IMG/VR virus record: IMGVR_UViG_3300047649_000085
Coordinates: 1 to 42,417 of that record
Strand: one strand, 5' to 3'
Origin: a virus
Length of the DNA: 42,417 bases
The notes below the pieces were generated by a model. That model saw nothing but the letters and a program-made list of their open reading frames with translations, was not told the DNA's origin and did no database searches. Positions 6,617-14,765 of the stretch are shown piece by piece. A program made the position numbers and the translations under genes. The number at the start of each line of letters is the position of its first letter. Positions within the stretch are counted from its first letter, which is position 1.

Positions 6617-9397
6617 CTAACTGGCAAGGGCAGTGTGGATGCCCGCCGTGTATGCGGCGCGCACTAAAGTCAAAGCGCCGGTTGTACTGTTGACGGTTGT
6701 AAACGCTGCCGTGCTTGACACATTGAATGTCACGGGCGTCAACGTGCTGAGGTCCTGTGCTGAGTTTCCAAAACGGTTGAATGACTGAAACTTGAGATAG
6801 ACGGTCATGCCCGCCCAACTCGGGTCATAGGTGTACTTGAGGACGGAATCATCCAAGCGGAGGAAAGGTGCCCCGGCAGCATGGGCGGCCTCTGTGCTCC
6901 CCATGACTCCACGGCGGATATATGTGCCCGCTGTGTATTGGTCCGCACCTGTAACGGCACAAGCTGAATAGCTGATGACCTCACCATCCACGTAACAGAG
7001 CGTGTTGCCTTGGTCAGCATCCGCTTGTGTGCCGGACTCCAAGGCCGCGCTGCCGGGCACAAGGTTGACAACTAAGCTGTCTGTGGTGTCCGGGTCCGTT
7101 CCTATCGGGAAAACAGCGGCCAAAGTGCCCAACCGGGACGGGGACTCAACACTCCCAAGTTGTGTGTACTTGAGGCCGTCCATGGAGGCGTACACACTGC
7201 ATCCGCCCCAATCCTCATTAGCTCCGGCAGCTCCCACCCATATTTGGTTTTGGTAATAGCCGCTGAGCCTGGACGGGGCCACGAAGACAACAGCCTCAGA
7301 GTTGCCAGGGTCTGCATACTGATTGACGCCCACAACGGCCATGGATGTGGCCTTGTTGAATGTTGAGGGTTGTTGCACACCAAAGGCATAGTCCTCACAC
7401 ACCACGTCATAGGTGCCGTCCGGGTTGTCCGTCATCTTGGTGATGCGGACGGCCTTGTTGGTGATGGCAAGAGTGTTGTTGGTGGCCGGGCACCACGCGC
7501 TTGATGTGGTGATGGACACAAGGCCCATTGGCTCCAGGTAGCCGTAACGGACGGGCAAGGAAAACTGATATTGGTTGCGCGTGTATACAGACCGCTTGAC
7601 GCGCATGGAGGCGGCAAACGTGGCTGAGGGCAACGTTGTGATAAAGTCCCACGTTTGTGGGTCCTCAATCCGGTTGCCATAACGATTGATAGCCGCCTTA
7701 TCACTCTCCGGTGTAATCTCCGGGGCGTATTGGTTGCCCCGATTATTCCAAGAGACTTGCACCGTGTTCCACGCGCTCATGTAGTCCGTGGGGATGGTGA
7801 CCTTTACCGGGTCTTGACCTTTCTTCTTGAGGAAGCACGTGTCATCTAGCACAGCATCAAAAGAAGACGGAGCCGTCCAGGTCGCACCGTTGGCAGCGGC
7901 AGAGGTGTCCCCATAGGGCACTAGCTTCATGAGGCCCTCAGACATGAAGGACGCGCACATCCCCGCCTCAAGCCAACGGCCAAGAAGGGAGGCCGCCGTA
8001 TCTTGTTTGTCAATGACCGGACTGATGAAAAAGTTGTTAGCCGCAAACCAGGACGTTGCTGTTTGGTCCACAGTAGGCGTTGGCTTTTTCGGGCCTCCAA
8101 TGGGGCGTGTGTACGCTTGCGCCCCGTTGCCGGTGTTGCCCGCGTTGCCGCTGCCCCACGTTCCATCCGTCCCGTTGTCGATTGCGGAAAGAGGGAAAGG
8201 CACCACTCCAGCGCCAAGGCCCCACACGGGATTGCTGAGCACTTGCATGATGCACTGTACAGGGTTGCAATCTGCCACACCTCCGCCCCACCCATCAGCC
8301 GTGATGACCTCATAGGTGTTTTGCTGTATCTGTGCGCCATATCCCATGTCCATGGGAGCAAAGCACGCCAAGACTATGCCGGTGTAGCCAAGCGCCGCGC
8401 CGGGATAGCTGCTAAGCAAGAGTGCCAACGGCTCTTGACCGGGCGTGCCCTCATACAGCGTGAAAGACAAGGATGTCTGTGTCCCCGCTGGTAATGCGTT
8501 GCTGTTGTTGACTTGCCAAGTGATTTGTACCTCTTGGCCGATGTCAGCCGCCGCAAAGTGGTAGGTTGCCAAGCTGCCCGCGCTCACGGAATATGTCCCA
8601 GCCACTGAGGGCGTGCTGTAAACGTCCTGGAGAGCGGTGCCGTTGTTTGGATTGCTTGTGCCGGTGTTGTAGTAAGTGACGCCCAAGTCCGCTGACCAAG
8701 GCACCGCATTGCTCCCTGTGGAGCTGTCACCAACCTGGACTTGACGGCTTGCCGGGATGAGGACATTTTCTTGCCGCGTCACCGTGCTCAACGCAAAGGT
8801 GTAATACATCTGGAGCGTGGTGCCCGCATCAGCCGGAGAGAAGTTGTACACATTGCTTGGGCTGACAGAATACGTGCCCGTTGCGAGTGTGGCACCGGCA
8901 ACATAGGGCACCTTCTGAAAGGGCACAAGCAGGGACGTTGCCAAGCTAGTGGGTGCCGGTGCTCCAAGGTCACTGTATGAAGCAGTGAGAGGCACGGAGT
9001 AACCAACGCCAAGGTCCCCTGTCATGTGTGCCGCGTTGACGGGTGTATAACTCGGGGAGGTGCCGGACACGGTGTATGACTCAGAGGTGTTGTTATTCTT
9101 CAGCCAACTTTGACCGGACCATACATCCCCAATGCCCACAATTCCGTTGGGGCCGCCATTGCACAGCCCGGCAATTACGTCCGCGCTGTACATGAGTTGG
9201 TCACCACCCTTACCGCCAAAACCTTTGCCGCCGCTTGATGGGGCCGTGGCTGACTTGAAACCGTCCAGCCACAAGATTGTCTGTTGGACTTTGCCCTTGC
9301 CCATGATGACGGGCACGCAATAGCCAAGGACACTCTGATTGATTTTGACCGTGTTGATGGGCGTGGGTCCGTTTTGCGTTCCAAAGAGTGCTGACAT
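6617..9397 (-). CDS. Large tail-tip / host-specificity protein (GTA megatron / J-like)
   Basis: 926 residues from the ATG at 9397 (MSALFGTQNGPTPINTVKIN), preceded by AAGGGGGA; this ATG overlaps the previous stop as TAATG. A longer TTG start is rejected. The middle (NPVWGLGAGVVPFPLSAID, then about 450-700) matches the phage tail_3 region of lambda J and of the large tail-tip protein of gene transfer agents. The C-terminal part (GTYIRRGVMGSTEAAHAAG... YLKFQSFNRFG) is also characteristic. Two short beta-sandwich repeats, each with GTYSVS and ADxG-type strands, occupy about residues 165-210 and 255-305. It closes the tail tube with the hub and peptidase and carries the fibre. It sits between the NlpC/P60 gene and the fibre gene, as expected. 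Family is confident, detailed boundaries less so. Confidence 0.87.
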   Translation of the reverse strand: MSALFGTQNGPTPINTVKINQSVLGYCVPVIMGKGKVQQTILWLDGFKSATAPSSGGKGFGGKGGDQLMYSADVIAGLCNGGPNGIVGIGDVWSGQSWLKNNNTSESYTVSGTSPSYTPVNAAHMTGDLGVGYSVPLTASYSDLGAPAPTSLATSLLVPFQKVPYVAGATLATGTYSVSPSNVYNFSPADAGTTLQMYYTFALSTVTRQENVLIPASRQVQVGDSSTGSNAVPWSADLGVTYYNTGTSNPNNGTALQDVYSTPSVAGTYSVSAGSLATYHFAAADIGQEVQITWQVNNSNALPAGTQTSLSFTLYEGTPGQEPLALLLSSYPGAALGYTGIVLACFAPMDMGYGAQIQQNTYEVITADGWGGGVADCNPVQCIMQVLSNPVWGLGAGVVPFPLSAIDNGTDGTWGSGNAGNTGNGAQAYTRPIGGPKKPTPTVDQTATSWFAANNFFISPVIDKQDTAASLLGRWLEAGMCASFMSEGLMKLVPYGDTSAAANGATWTAPSSFDAVLDDTCFLKKKGQDPVKVTIPTDYMSAWNTVQVSWNNRGNQYAPEITPESDKAAINRYGNRIEDPQTWDFITTLPSATFAASMRVKRSVYTRNQYQFSLPVRYGYLEPMGLVSITTSSAWCPATNNTLAITNKAVRITKMTDNPDGTYDVVCEDYAFGVQQPSTFNKATSMAVVGVNQYADPGNSEAVVFVAPSRLSGYYQNQIWVGAAGANEDWGGCSVYASMDGLKYTQLGSVESPSRLGTLAAVFPIGTDPDTTDSLVVNLVPGSAALESGTQADADQGNTLCYVDGEVISYSACAVTGADQYTAGTYIRRGVMGSTEAAHAAGAPFLRLDDSVLKYTYDPSWAGMTVYLKFQSFNRFGNSAQDLSTLTPVTFNVSSTAAFTTVNSTTGALTLVRAAYTAGIHTALAS

Positions 9398-9885
9398 TAC
9401 TTTCCCCCTTGGCAAAACTCATCGCGGAGCGTGCGAAACTCATAGACGCATCCCCGGAGGTAATGACGCTCTCTGAGAGCTGGATTCTTGGTGCCGTGGG
9501 AGCCGCTGACACCGTGTCTCAACTCCGCTTGGATTACATAGTTGGGCCAAGCCACGATGATGGCCGCGTGTGCATACGCAAGCCCGATCTTGTACACCAC
9601 CAAGTCACCCGGCTTGACCGCCGCCTCCGCAATCTCACGGAAGAATTTGTCCACTATCTCCACATACTCAGTTGAGGCTTGATGCTGCGCAACCTGGAGG
9701 CTATAGTCCTTGGGCAACTCCATGGCAGGAATCAACCCAAGCGCGTGGAACACGCCAAAGAGAAGTTGGCCGCAATCTGTCCCGGCTCCCTTGACGCAAG
9801 ACCACCCCCGATAGGGCGTCTTAGCTTTGACCCAAGACTCCGCCTCTGTGATGATTGCCGCTCGCTGTGTGTCATTCAATGCCAT
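9397..9885 (-). CDS. NlpC/P60-like tail peptidase
   Basis: 162 residues from ATG 9885 (MALNDTQRAAIITEA), with AGGA eight bases upstream overlapping the stop of the preceding gene; upstream in-frame codons are rejected. The catalytic cysteine lies in GAGTDCGQLLFG (Cys38) and the histidine in YAHAAIIV (His106), the usual order for NlpC/P60 cysteine peptidases in tail tips (lambda K, GTA g14). Such enzymes cleave peptidoglycan stem peptides or process tail proteins during infection. The stop overlaps the next ATG (TAATG), so translation is coupled to the tail-tip gene. Confidence 0.88.
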   Translation of the reverse strand: MALNDTQRAAIITEAESWVKAKTPYRGWSCVKGAGTDCGQLLFGVFHALGLIPAMELPKDYSLQVAQHQASTEYVEIVDKFFREIAEAAVKPGDLVVYKIGLAYAHAAIIVAWPNYVIQAELRHGVSGSHGTKNPALRERHYLRGCVYEFRTLRDEFCQGGK

Positions 9886-9895
9886 GGTCTTTGTC

Positions 9896-10870
9896 CTAGA
9901 TGGAAGTGGAGGGCGGAGGTACAAACGGTGTGCCGCCAAAACGTGTTTGCCAGTTGCCCGGCTCAACCGTCCCGTTGGCTTGCGTCAATCCCGCGCACGT
10001 GGTTGGTGTTTGGTCACAGCCTTTGATTGCTGAGAAGGTGTCTCCGGCTGCCACAGGCAAGAGCCACGGGACAACGGACGTGATGATGCCACCCACATGG
10101 GACTTGACTGTCTGACTCAGCCCGGCATTGGCTCCAGTCACGCACGTAACAACACCTTGGGTGAAGTATCCGTCCGCCTGTGTGAAGGCCGTCACGGGCG
10201 TCAAGGCTGTGGAACTGCTTGCCGCGCTCGCTGTAAATCCCACAGTGTAGTTGGCCGGGTTTACGGCGCAACGTCCATCAGCTCCCGTTGGGTCATCCCC
10301 GAAGGACCACGGACAATTACTTTGCATGAGCCTGGACGGAACCTTCTGGTTGAGCAAGAAGAAAGGGTCCCCGCAATCGAATTGGCAGAGAAGGCGGCCT
10401 ATGCCGGGTGACTTCAAAATCCACCCTTGCCACTTCGTCTCAACAACCTGGACGTTGCCATAACCGCCAAAAGGCATGTACGCGGTGTATACCCACACGT
10501 GGGCACCATCAAAGAGGTGATTGAGAGCCGCGTTGAGGATGCCGATGTTGAGGCCGGGATACATGGCACCAATCTTGGGCACCACGCTCAAGGTCATGTT
10601 ATTGGCCGCGCACTTGAAGCCCGCCTCTGAGACAATCTTGCCCCGGCTCCAACGTCCGTATGTCAGAGCCTTAAAGGTTGTGGATGTCCCCGCCGCGCCG
10701 GGCACAGGGTTGATTTCAACATTGAAGGTTATGTCCCACTGTCCCTCTGTCGCATAGATGGTCTGTCCATTAGGCAGCGAGATAACAAAGCAGTCCGCTT
10801 TTAGGGCGTTGGGGTTGGTTTCCCACCATGCGGCAGCGGAGGCCGGAGTTGGTAAAAGAAGCCGCTTCAT
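9896..10870 (-). CDS. Tail hub protein, DUF2163 / BR0599 family
   Basis: 324 residues from ATG 10870 (MKRLLLPTPASAAAWWETNP); AAGGA is eight bases upstream and the ATG overlaps the previous stop as ATGA. The family hallmarks are the cysteine-containing stretch CPWSFGDDPTGADGRCAVNP near residue 200 and the C-terminal GCDQTPTTCAGL followed by RFGGTPFVPP, equivalent to the BR0599 C-terminal motif. In the Rhodobacter gene transfer agent the corresponding protein is the tail hub and carries an iron-sulfur cluster on conserved cysteines. Four cysteines in equivalent motifs are present here. It sits between the distal tail protein module and the peptidase gene, the GTA order. Confidence 0.83.
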   Translation of the reverse strand: MKRLLLPTPASAAAWWETNPNALKADCFVISLPNGQTIYATEGQWDITFNVEINPVPGAAGTSTTFKALTYGRWSRGKIVSEAGFKCAANNMTLSVVPKIGAMYPGLNIGILNAALNHLFDGAHVWVYTAYMPFGGYGNVQVVETKWQGWILKSPGIGRLLCQFDCGDPFFLLNQKVPSRLMQSNCPWSFGDDPTGADGRCAVNPANYTVGFTASAASSSTALTPVTAFTQADGYFTQGVVTCVTGANAGLSQTVKSHVGGIITSVVPWLLPVAAGDTFSAIKGCDQTPTTCAGLTQANGTVEPGNWQTRFGGTPFVPPPSTSI

Positions 10871-11085
10871 AGCTCTGTCCTTGCCCGCTCCAGTGATGGG
10901 AGCGTTATTGCTGTGTAAGCTGTACTGACAGCGTGGACCGCACGGGGACACCGGCACTCCCACAGATGGCCCGTCCAGATGGGCGTACACCCGAGCGCAA
11001 CCGCGCCCGTGAATATGTCATCCTGATGGGTGAAGGCCGGAGGTATATTGCTCCACGGATTTTCAACGCGCATGTCCGGCCTCAT
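10867..11085 (-). CDS. Small tail-region protein, unknown
   Basis: 72 residues from ATG 11085 (MRPDMRVENPWSNIPPAFTH). Both ends are coupled: the ATG overlaps the preceding stop and the stop overlaps the hub ATG, each as ATGA. This tight packing within the tail-tip operon supports it as real. Two cysteines are present (CTPIWTGHLWECRC region), with no known domain. It may be a minor tail component or an assembly factor inserted between the DUF2460 and DUF2163 genes. Confidence 0.72.
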   Translation of the reverse strand: MRPDMRVENPWSNIPPAFTHQDDIFTGAVALGCTPIWTGHLWECRCPRAVHAVSTAYTAITLPSLERARTEL

Positions 11086-11768
11086 ACAAACTCACTCTCA
11101 AAGGCCACTGAGCCACAAGACCACAGGAAGCCGGTTGAATTTTTGTTGACCCGCGCAAGGTCCTTCAGCGAGTCATCAGAGAAGCGGCAGAGGTAGCGAA
11201 AGGCCCCTTGCCACGTGAGCACCGCGTTGGCCGGAGGTGGGGAGCTGAAGGTCACCACGCCCGTGCTGCCAACGGTCACCGTGGTGGGTGCGCCGTTAAC
11301 AAAGACCACCACGTTGCTGACTGTCTGGAGAATGTCAACGCCTTGGTCCACAGTCCGGGCAAGTTGAAACTGAGTTGTGCTCCCATCCCCGGTGATATAT
11401 CCCGCTTGGAGCGCACCGTTGGGACAGGCAATCATCATGCTTTGGTCCCCGTCATTGTTGCCGTCCGGGGATTCAACCGCACAGTCATTGGGGTCCGTGA
11501 AGAGGAAGAGTCCGGCCCGGCCACAGCACGCCATAAAGCAACCTATGAATTGCTGCAATACAGAGGCTTGGACGGCCTCACCACCTTGCACAAGGTTGAT
11601 GTCCAGGTTAAACGCCCAAGTAGCATAAGGCTTGAGGCTGAGTCCGGTATTGCCACGCCCGGAGGCCGCCTCTTGCACCATGCTGCCGCCTTCAAAACTT
11701 GGCGTCTTGTGAAAGCCGCTCTTCACAAGGCTCCAAGGCACAGAGGTACTCATCACGGGATAGCTCAT
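11082..11768 (-). CDS. Distal tail protein, DUF2460 family
   Basis: 228 residues from ATG 11768, which overlaps the tape measure stop as ATGA. The central FLFTDPNDC stretch and ITGDGSTTQFQLARTVD match the conserved GDG-xT-xFQL core of DUF2460 (TIGR02217), the distal tail protein of gene transfer agent-like tails that joins the tube to the hub. It directly follows the tape measure, as in those systems. The C terminus (SSPPPANAVLTWQGAFRYLC) matches the usual beta-sandwich end. Confidence 0.85.
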   Translation of the reverse strand: MSYPVMSTSVPWSLVKSGFHKTPSFEGGSMVQEAASGRGNTGLSLKPYATWAFNLDINLVQGGEAVQASVLQQFIGCFMACCGRAGLFLFTDPNDCAVESPDGNNDGDQSMMIACPNGALQAGYITGDGSTTQFQLARTVDQGVDILQTVSNVVVFVNGAPTTVTVGSTGVVTFSSPPPANAVLTWQGAFRYLCRFSDDSLKDLARVNKNSTGFLWSCGSVAFESEFV

Positions 11769-14182
11769 TTATTCATCTTTCTCAGTGTGTTCTCAAAATG
11801 CCGTTGGAAGGTATCCGAGTGTTTTTCAAGCACCCGGTCCACGCCCTCAGCATCAATGGCGTGTATCTGTGGTGAGAAGTGGGCAACCGCGTGGATGGTC
11901 TGTCCACGATTGAAGCCGCCCTCACGTGCTAGTTTGCTCAACCCGTCCATGACTCCACCGGGGACAACGCCTTCACCCGGCTCCAACATGGTGGGCACGA
12001 TGTCACCACGGCCCATGCCGGGGACAGAATCCGTGCCGCCCTGGAAAGCCATGACTGATGCGAAGGCCGCCGCGCCAAAGACCGGGCCAAGGATGACACC
12101 GGCAGGGCCGCCAATGCTCATGCCGATGTTGAAAGCCTTGCGTGCGGCGGCAGCGGCATCCCGCTCTTTGGTCATGTCAGCCGCAAGCATTGACTTGATG
12201 GCATTTTCAATCATGCCGCTGACCACTTGGTCACCAAGGGATGTCACCATCTTGGCCCATGACTGATGCCCCATGATTGATGAAGTGAGGCCGCGTGCTA
12301 TGGCGTCATTCAATTGGTTTTCAGCGGACAGGATGCGTTGGTTGCGCTCTTCCTCCGCTTTCTCTTTGATCTGTGTCAGCTCGTTTTCGTGCTGTTGCGT
12401 GAGCTGCTTTTCCTTGTCCTGAAGCTGCTTTAGTTTGTTTTCATAGTCCTTGCCGGACTTGTCCAGGCCCGCCACTTCCTTTTGAAGAGCTGCCATCTTG
12501 ATGGTGTACTCTTCATTGGCAATCTTCGTGTCTTCGGCTATGCGCTGTTGAGCCGTCACACGGCGGGCGCTATCCTCCAGGGCCATCCGTTGTTTCTCGG
12601 CAGAGATAGACAACTCACCCATTTTGTTGTCATTGTCCGCACTCTCACGGGCGGCCTCTTGCCGTAACTTGCCCTCTTCCTCCGCCTCTTGCCGGATAGT
12701 CTCCACGCGCTGAGTCAACAGCTCACGGAAAAAGTTGGTGTCCTGTAAGTTGGCCGCTTGCTCCGCTTTGATGGCCGCGTCAATTGCGGTGAGCCGTTGC
12801 GCGGAGCCTTGGCGCGTGGCTTCTATCTTTTCGCGCTCGCTCTGCTCAAGCTGTGCAAGGTCCCGGCTGTACTCTGCCGTGGAGGTCTTGGCTGTCAGCT
12901 CCGCAACCTTGGTGTCATATTCGTTGCCAATCTCAAGCGCCTTTTCCTTGAGGGCCTTGACTTGGTTCTGATAGTCCTTGCCGCTCCGGTCCAACCCGGC
13001 CATCTCTGCTTGATTGGCCGCAAGCTGGACATCCCGAGTGCGCCCGGCAAAATCTATGTCAGACGCAAGCCGGGCTTCAAGGGAGGCGCGGTGTACCGTC
13101 AAGAGGGCGTCAGCCGTGGCGCGATCTGCCGCAATACCTTGCTCACCCATCCGCATCATGCTCTCAGCCGCTTGCCGGGATGCTGCCGCTGCCTGTGCCG
13201 CTTCTCCGTTACCTTCTGACTTGCTCGCGTTGCCTTTGTCCAGCTTCTTTAGTTCACCAATCTGTTGCTCCACGCCCGCTTGCGCGGTGAGGGCATGTAC
13301 CAACGCCTCTTGTGCCTGGACTTCTTTCTCAGTCCAACCAACGCCCATTTTCTTTAGGCCAATCTGGGCCTCATATACCTTCGATATGTCCGCGCCGTCT
13401 TTGGGCGCACTCAGCAATGTGCCGCTGTTGGCCGCGCCTTCTTTCTGGAGTGCTAAGACCTTCTGTGCTTGAGCAAGCGTACCTTTGAGCAACCCGGAGG
13501 CAGCTTCATCCTTGCCTTGAGCAAGCAGAGAGTTGTATTGCGTTTGGAAGCCCTCCAAGGCGTGCTTGGCACCGTCAGAGCCTATGCCGATGGTGTACCA
13601 ATGACCCTCAAGGTCCTTCATCACCACGTCAGCGGCCTTGGCAACTTCCTCAAAGGCGTGGACTAGCTCTGACATGCTCTGCTTGTCAATCAGCTCCAAT
13701 TGCAGCTTGAGCGCACCAAGGTGGTCATTCCTCAGCTCATCCGCACGAATCTTGGCTTGGATGATTTTCTCGTCCAGGGTATTGAAAGCGTTTTGGACGG
13801 AGGTGCCAAACTTCACTTGGTCATCCGTCAGCTTTTCCCCGGCTTCGTGCATCTTGACCAAGTGCTCAATGAGTAAAGTTGCGCCCAACGCAACCGCCAA
13901 GAAGGGGAAAGCCGCCTCAAGAGCCGGACCAATTGGCCCAAGCCCGGCAATGAAGGCAGTCAAAGCACGCGGCAGATGGACGCCGAATTCTTCACCCAAC
14001 ATCATGACGGAGTGGCGGGCCTCCATCATCGAATAGTTAACGGTGCCGCCCATCTCACCGGCCCCGCCCTTGATGTCATTGAAACTGCCACGGGCAGCTT
14101 TGGCGGCATCAGCAAGGCCGGTCTGAAAGGTTGCCGTCTTCGTCTGAAGGTCAACGGATAAAACCCATACAGGTTGCGCCAT
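11765..14182 (-). CDS. Tail tape measure protein
   Basis: 805 residues, the longest helical protein of the late operon. Hydrophobic segments near residues 70-105 (ALTAFIAGLGPIGPAL...) and 700-735 flank a long Lys/Glu/Gln/Ala-rich coiled coil. The coil holds a two-fold repeat: AGLDRSGKDYQNQVKALKEK and AGLDKSGKDYENKLKQLQDK start equivalent units. The C-terminal GGTDSVPGMGRGDIVPTMLEPGE is a common tape measure end. Established practice relates about 1.5 angstroms of tail to one residue, which implies a tail near 120 nm. The ATG overlaps the stop of the 46-residue microprotein gene (TAATG). Confidence 0.92.
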   Translation of the reverse strand: MAQPVWVLSVDLQTKTATFQTGLADAAKAARGSFNDIKGGAGEMGGTVNYSMMEARHSVMMLGEEFGVHLPRALTAFIAGLGPIGPALEAAFPFLAVALGATLLIEHLVKMHEAGEKLTDDQVKFGTSVQNAFNTLDEKIIQAKIRADELRNDHLGALKLQLELIDKQSMSELVHAFEEVAKAADVVMKDLEGHWYTIGIGSDGAKHALEGFQTQYNSLLAQGKDEAASGLLKGTLAQAQKVLALQKEGAANSGTLLSAPKDGADISKVYEAQIGLKKMGVGWTEKEVQAQEALVHALTAQAGVEQQIGELKKLDKGNASKSEGNGEAAQAAAASRQAAESMMRMGEQGIAADRATADALLTVHRASLEARLASDIDFAGRTRDVQLAANQAEMAGLDRSGKDYQNQVKALKEKALEIGNEYDTKVAELTAKTSTAEYSRDLAQLEQSEREKIEATRQGSAQRLTAIDAAIKAEQAANLQDTNFFRELLTQRVETIRQEAEEEGKLRQEAARESADNDNKMGELSISAEKQRMALEDSARRVTAQQRIAEDTKIANEEYTIKMAALQKEVAGLDKSGKDYENKLKQLQDKEKQLTQQHENELTQIKEKAEEERNQRILSAENQLNDAIARGLTSSIMGHQSWAKMVTSLGDQVVSGMIENAIKSMLAADMTKERDAAAAARKAFNIGMSIGGPAGVILGPVFGAAAFASVMAFQGGTDSVPGMGRGDIVPTMLEPGEGVVPGGVMDGLSKLAREGGFNRGQTIHAVAHFSPQIHAIDAEGVDRVLEKHSDTFQRHFENTLRKMNK

Positions 14183-14322
14183 TACGACACCTTCAATTTG
14201 ATGGATTTAAGACCGTATCCGGCAAGCCAAACGCCAAGCCTCATCACGGACACACCAACCCGGACAAGCCACACACCACGGGCTTGCACACGGATAACTA
14301 CGGATACGTTGTGAGTGGTCAT
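14182..14322 (-). CDS. 46-residue microprotein between gp10-like and tape measure genes
   Basis: Reading the minus strand gives MTTHNVSVVIRVQARGVWLV, followed by 26 more residues, then TAA. The ATG overlaps the stop of the gp10-like gene (ATGA), and the stop overlaps the tape measure ATG (TAATG). The gap between the neighbours is therefore filled exactly and translation is coupled through it. The peptide is rich in Val, Gly, Arg and Trp with alternating hydrophobic and basic residues, suggesting an amphipathic or membrane-associated segment. I do not recognise a family. It may be a tail assembly factor or simply keep ribosomes moving to the tape measure gene. Confidence 0.72.
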   Translation of the reverse strand: MTTHNVSVVIRVQARGVWLVRVGVSVMRLGVWLAGYGLKSIKLKVS

Positions 14323-14759
14323 TTCTTCATGTCCTCAAGACCTTCGCTGAGGCCGTCCATGTACTCTTGGAGCACTTCGTCCTGATGTTCCTTGGCCGTC
14401 AGCTCCATCCAATGTTGTGCCGGGACGTTTGCCTCCGGCGCTCCGAACTCCTGAAACATCCCATAGAAGGTGTCCTTGGACGGACCCACACGGACGGTCA
14501 ATGCGCCGTCACTCTGTACGGTCTGTGTGTGGATGTCTTCAGACAGGTCCCCGGTGTCATAGGGTGCCTCTTCTGAAAGCGCATCCTTTAGCACCTTGGC
14601 CGCCCTCAGCTCCACGCGCCGGAGAAACTTCTTGACAGCTCGCTTGCCGCCTGAAGTGAAGGCTTCCTCCAACTCATCAAGGCCCTCAATCTCCGTGACA
14701 ATCTCCACGTCCATTGAGCCGCCCGCTTGCGTGTATTGAAGATTGAGTCCGTCCGCCAT
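14319..14759 (-). CDS. HK97 gp10-like tail-completion protein
   Basis: 146 residues from ATG 14759 with GAGGA five bases upstream. The core VEIVTEIEGLDELEEAF, APYDTGDLSEDI and VRVGPSKDTFYGMFQEFGAP is the HK97 gp10 signature (PxDTGxL... YxxFxEFG). These proteins act at the head-tail interface or tail completion in long-tailed phages. Its position after the tail chaperones and before the tape measure is less usual, since gp10 homologues normally lie before the major tail gene. Its stop overlaps the microprotein start. Confidence 0.83.
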   Translation of the reverse strand: MADGLNLQYTQAGGSMDVEIVTEIEGLDELEEAFTSGGKRAVKKFLRRVELRAAKVLKDALSEEAPYDTGDLSEDIHTQTVQSDGALTVRVGPSKDTFYGMFQEFGAPEANVPAQHWMELTAKEHQDEVLQEYMDGLSEGLEDMKK

Positions 14760-14765
14760 GTGTCC

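Noticed and set aside
11208-12266. 352-residue plus-strand frame opposite the distal tail and tape measure genes
   Set aside because: Antisense shadow of two confidently assigned genes, with His/Arg/Ser/Pro-rich sequence and no start signal.
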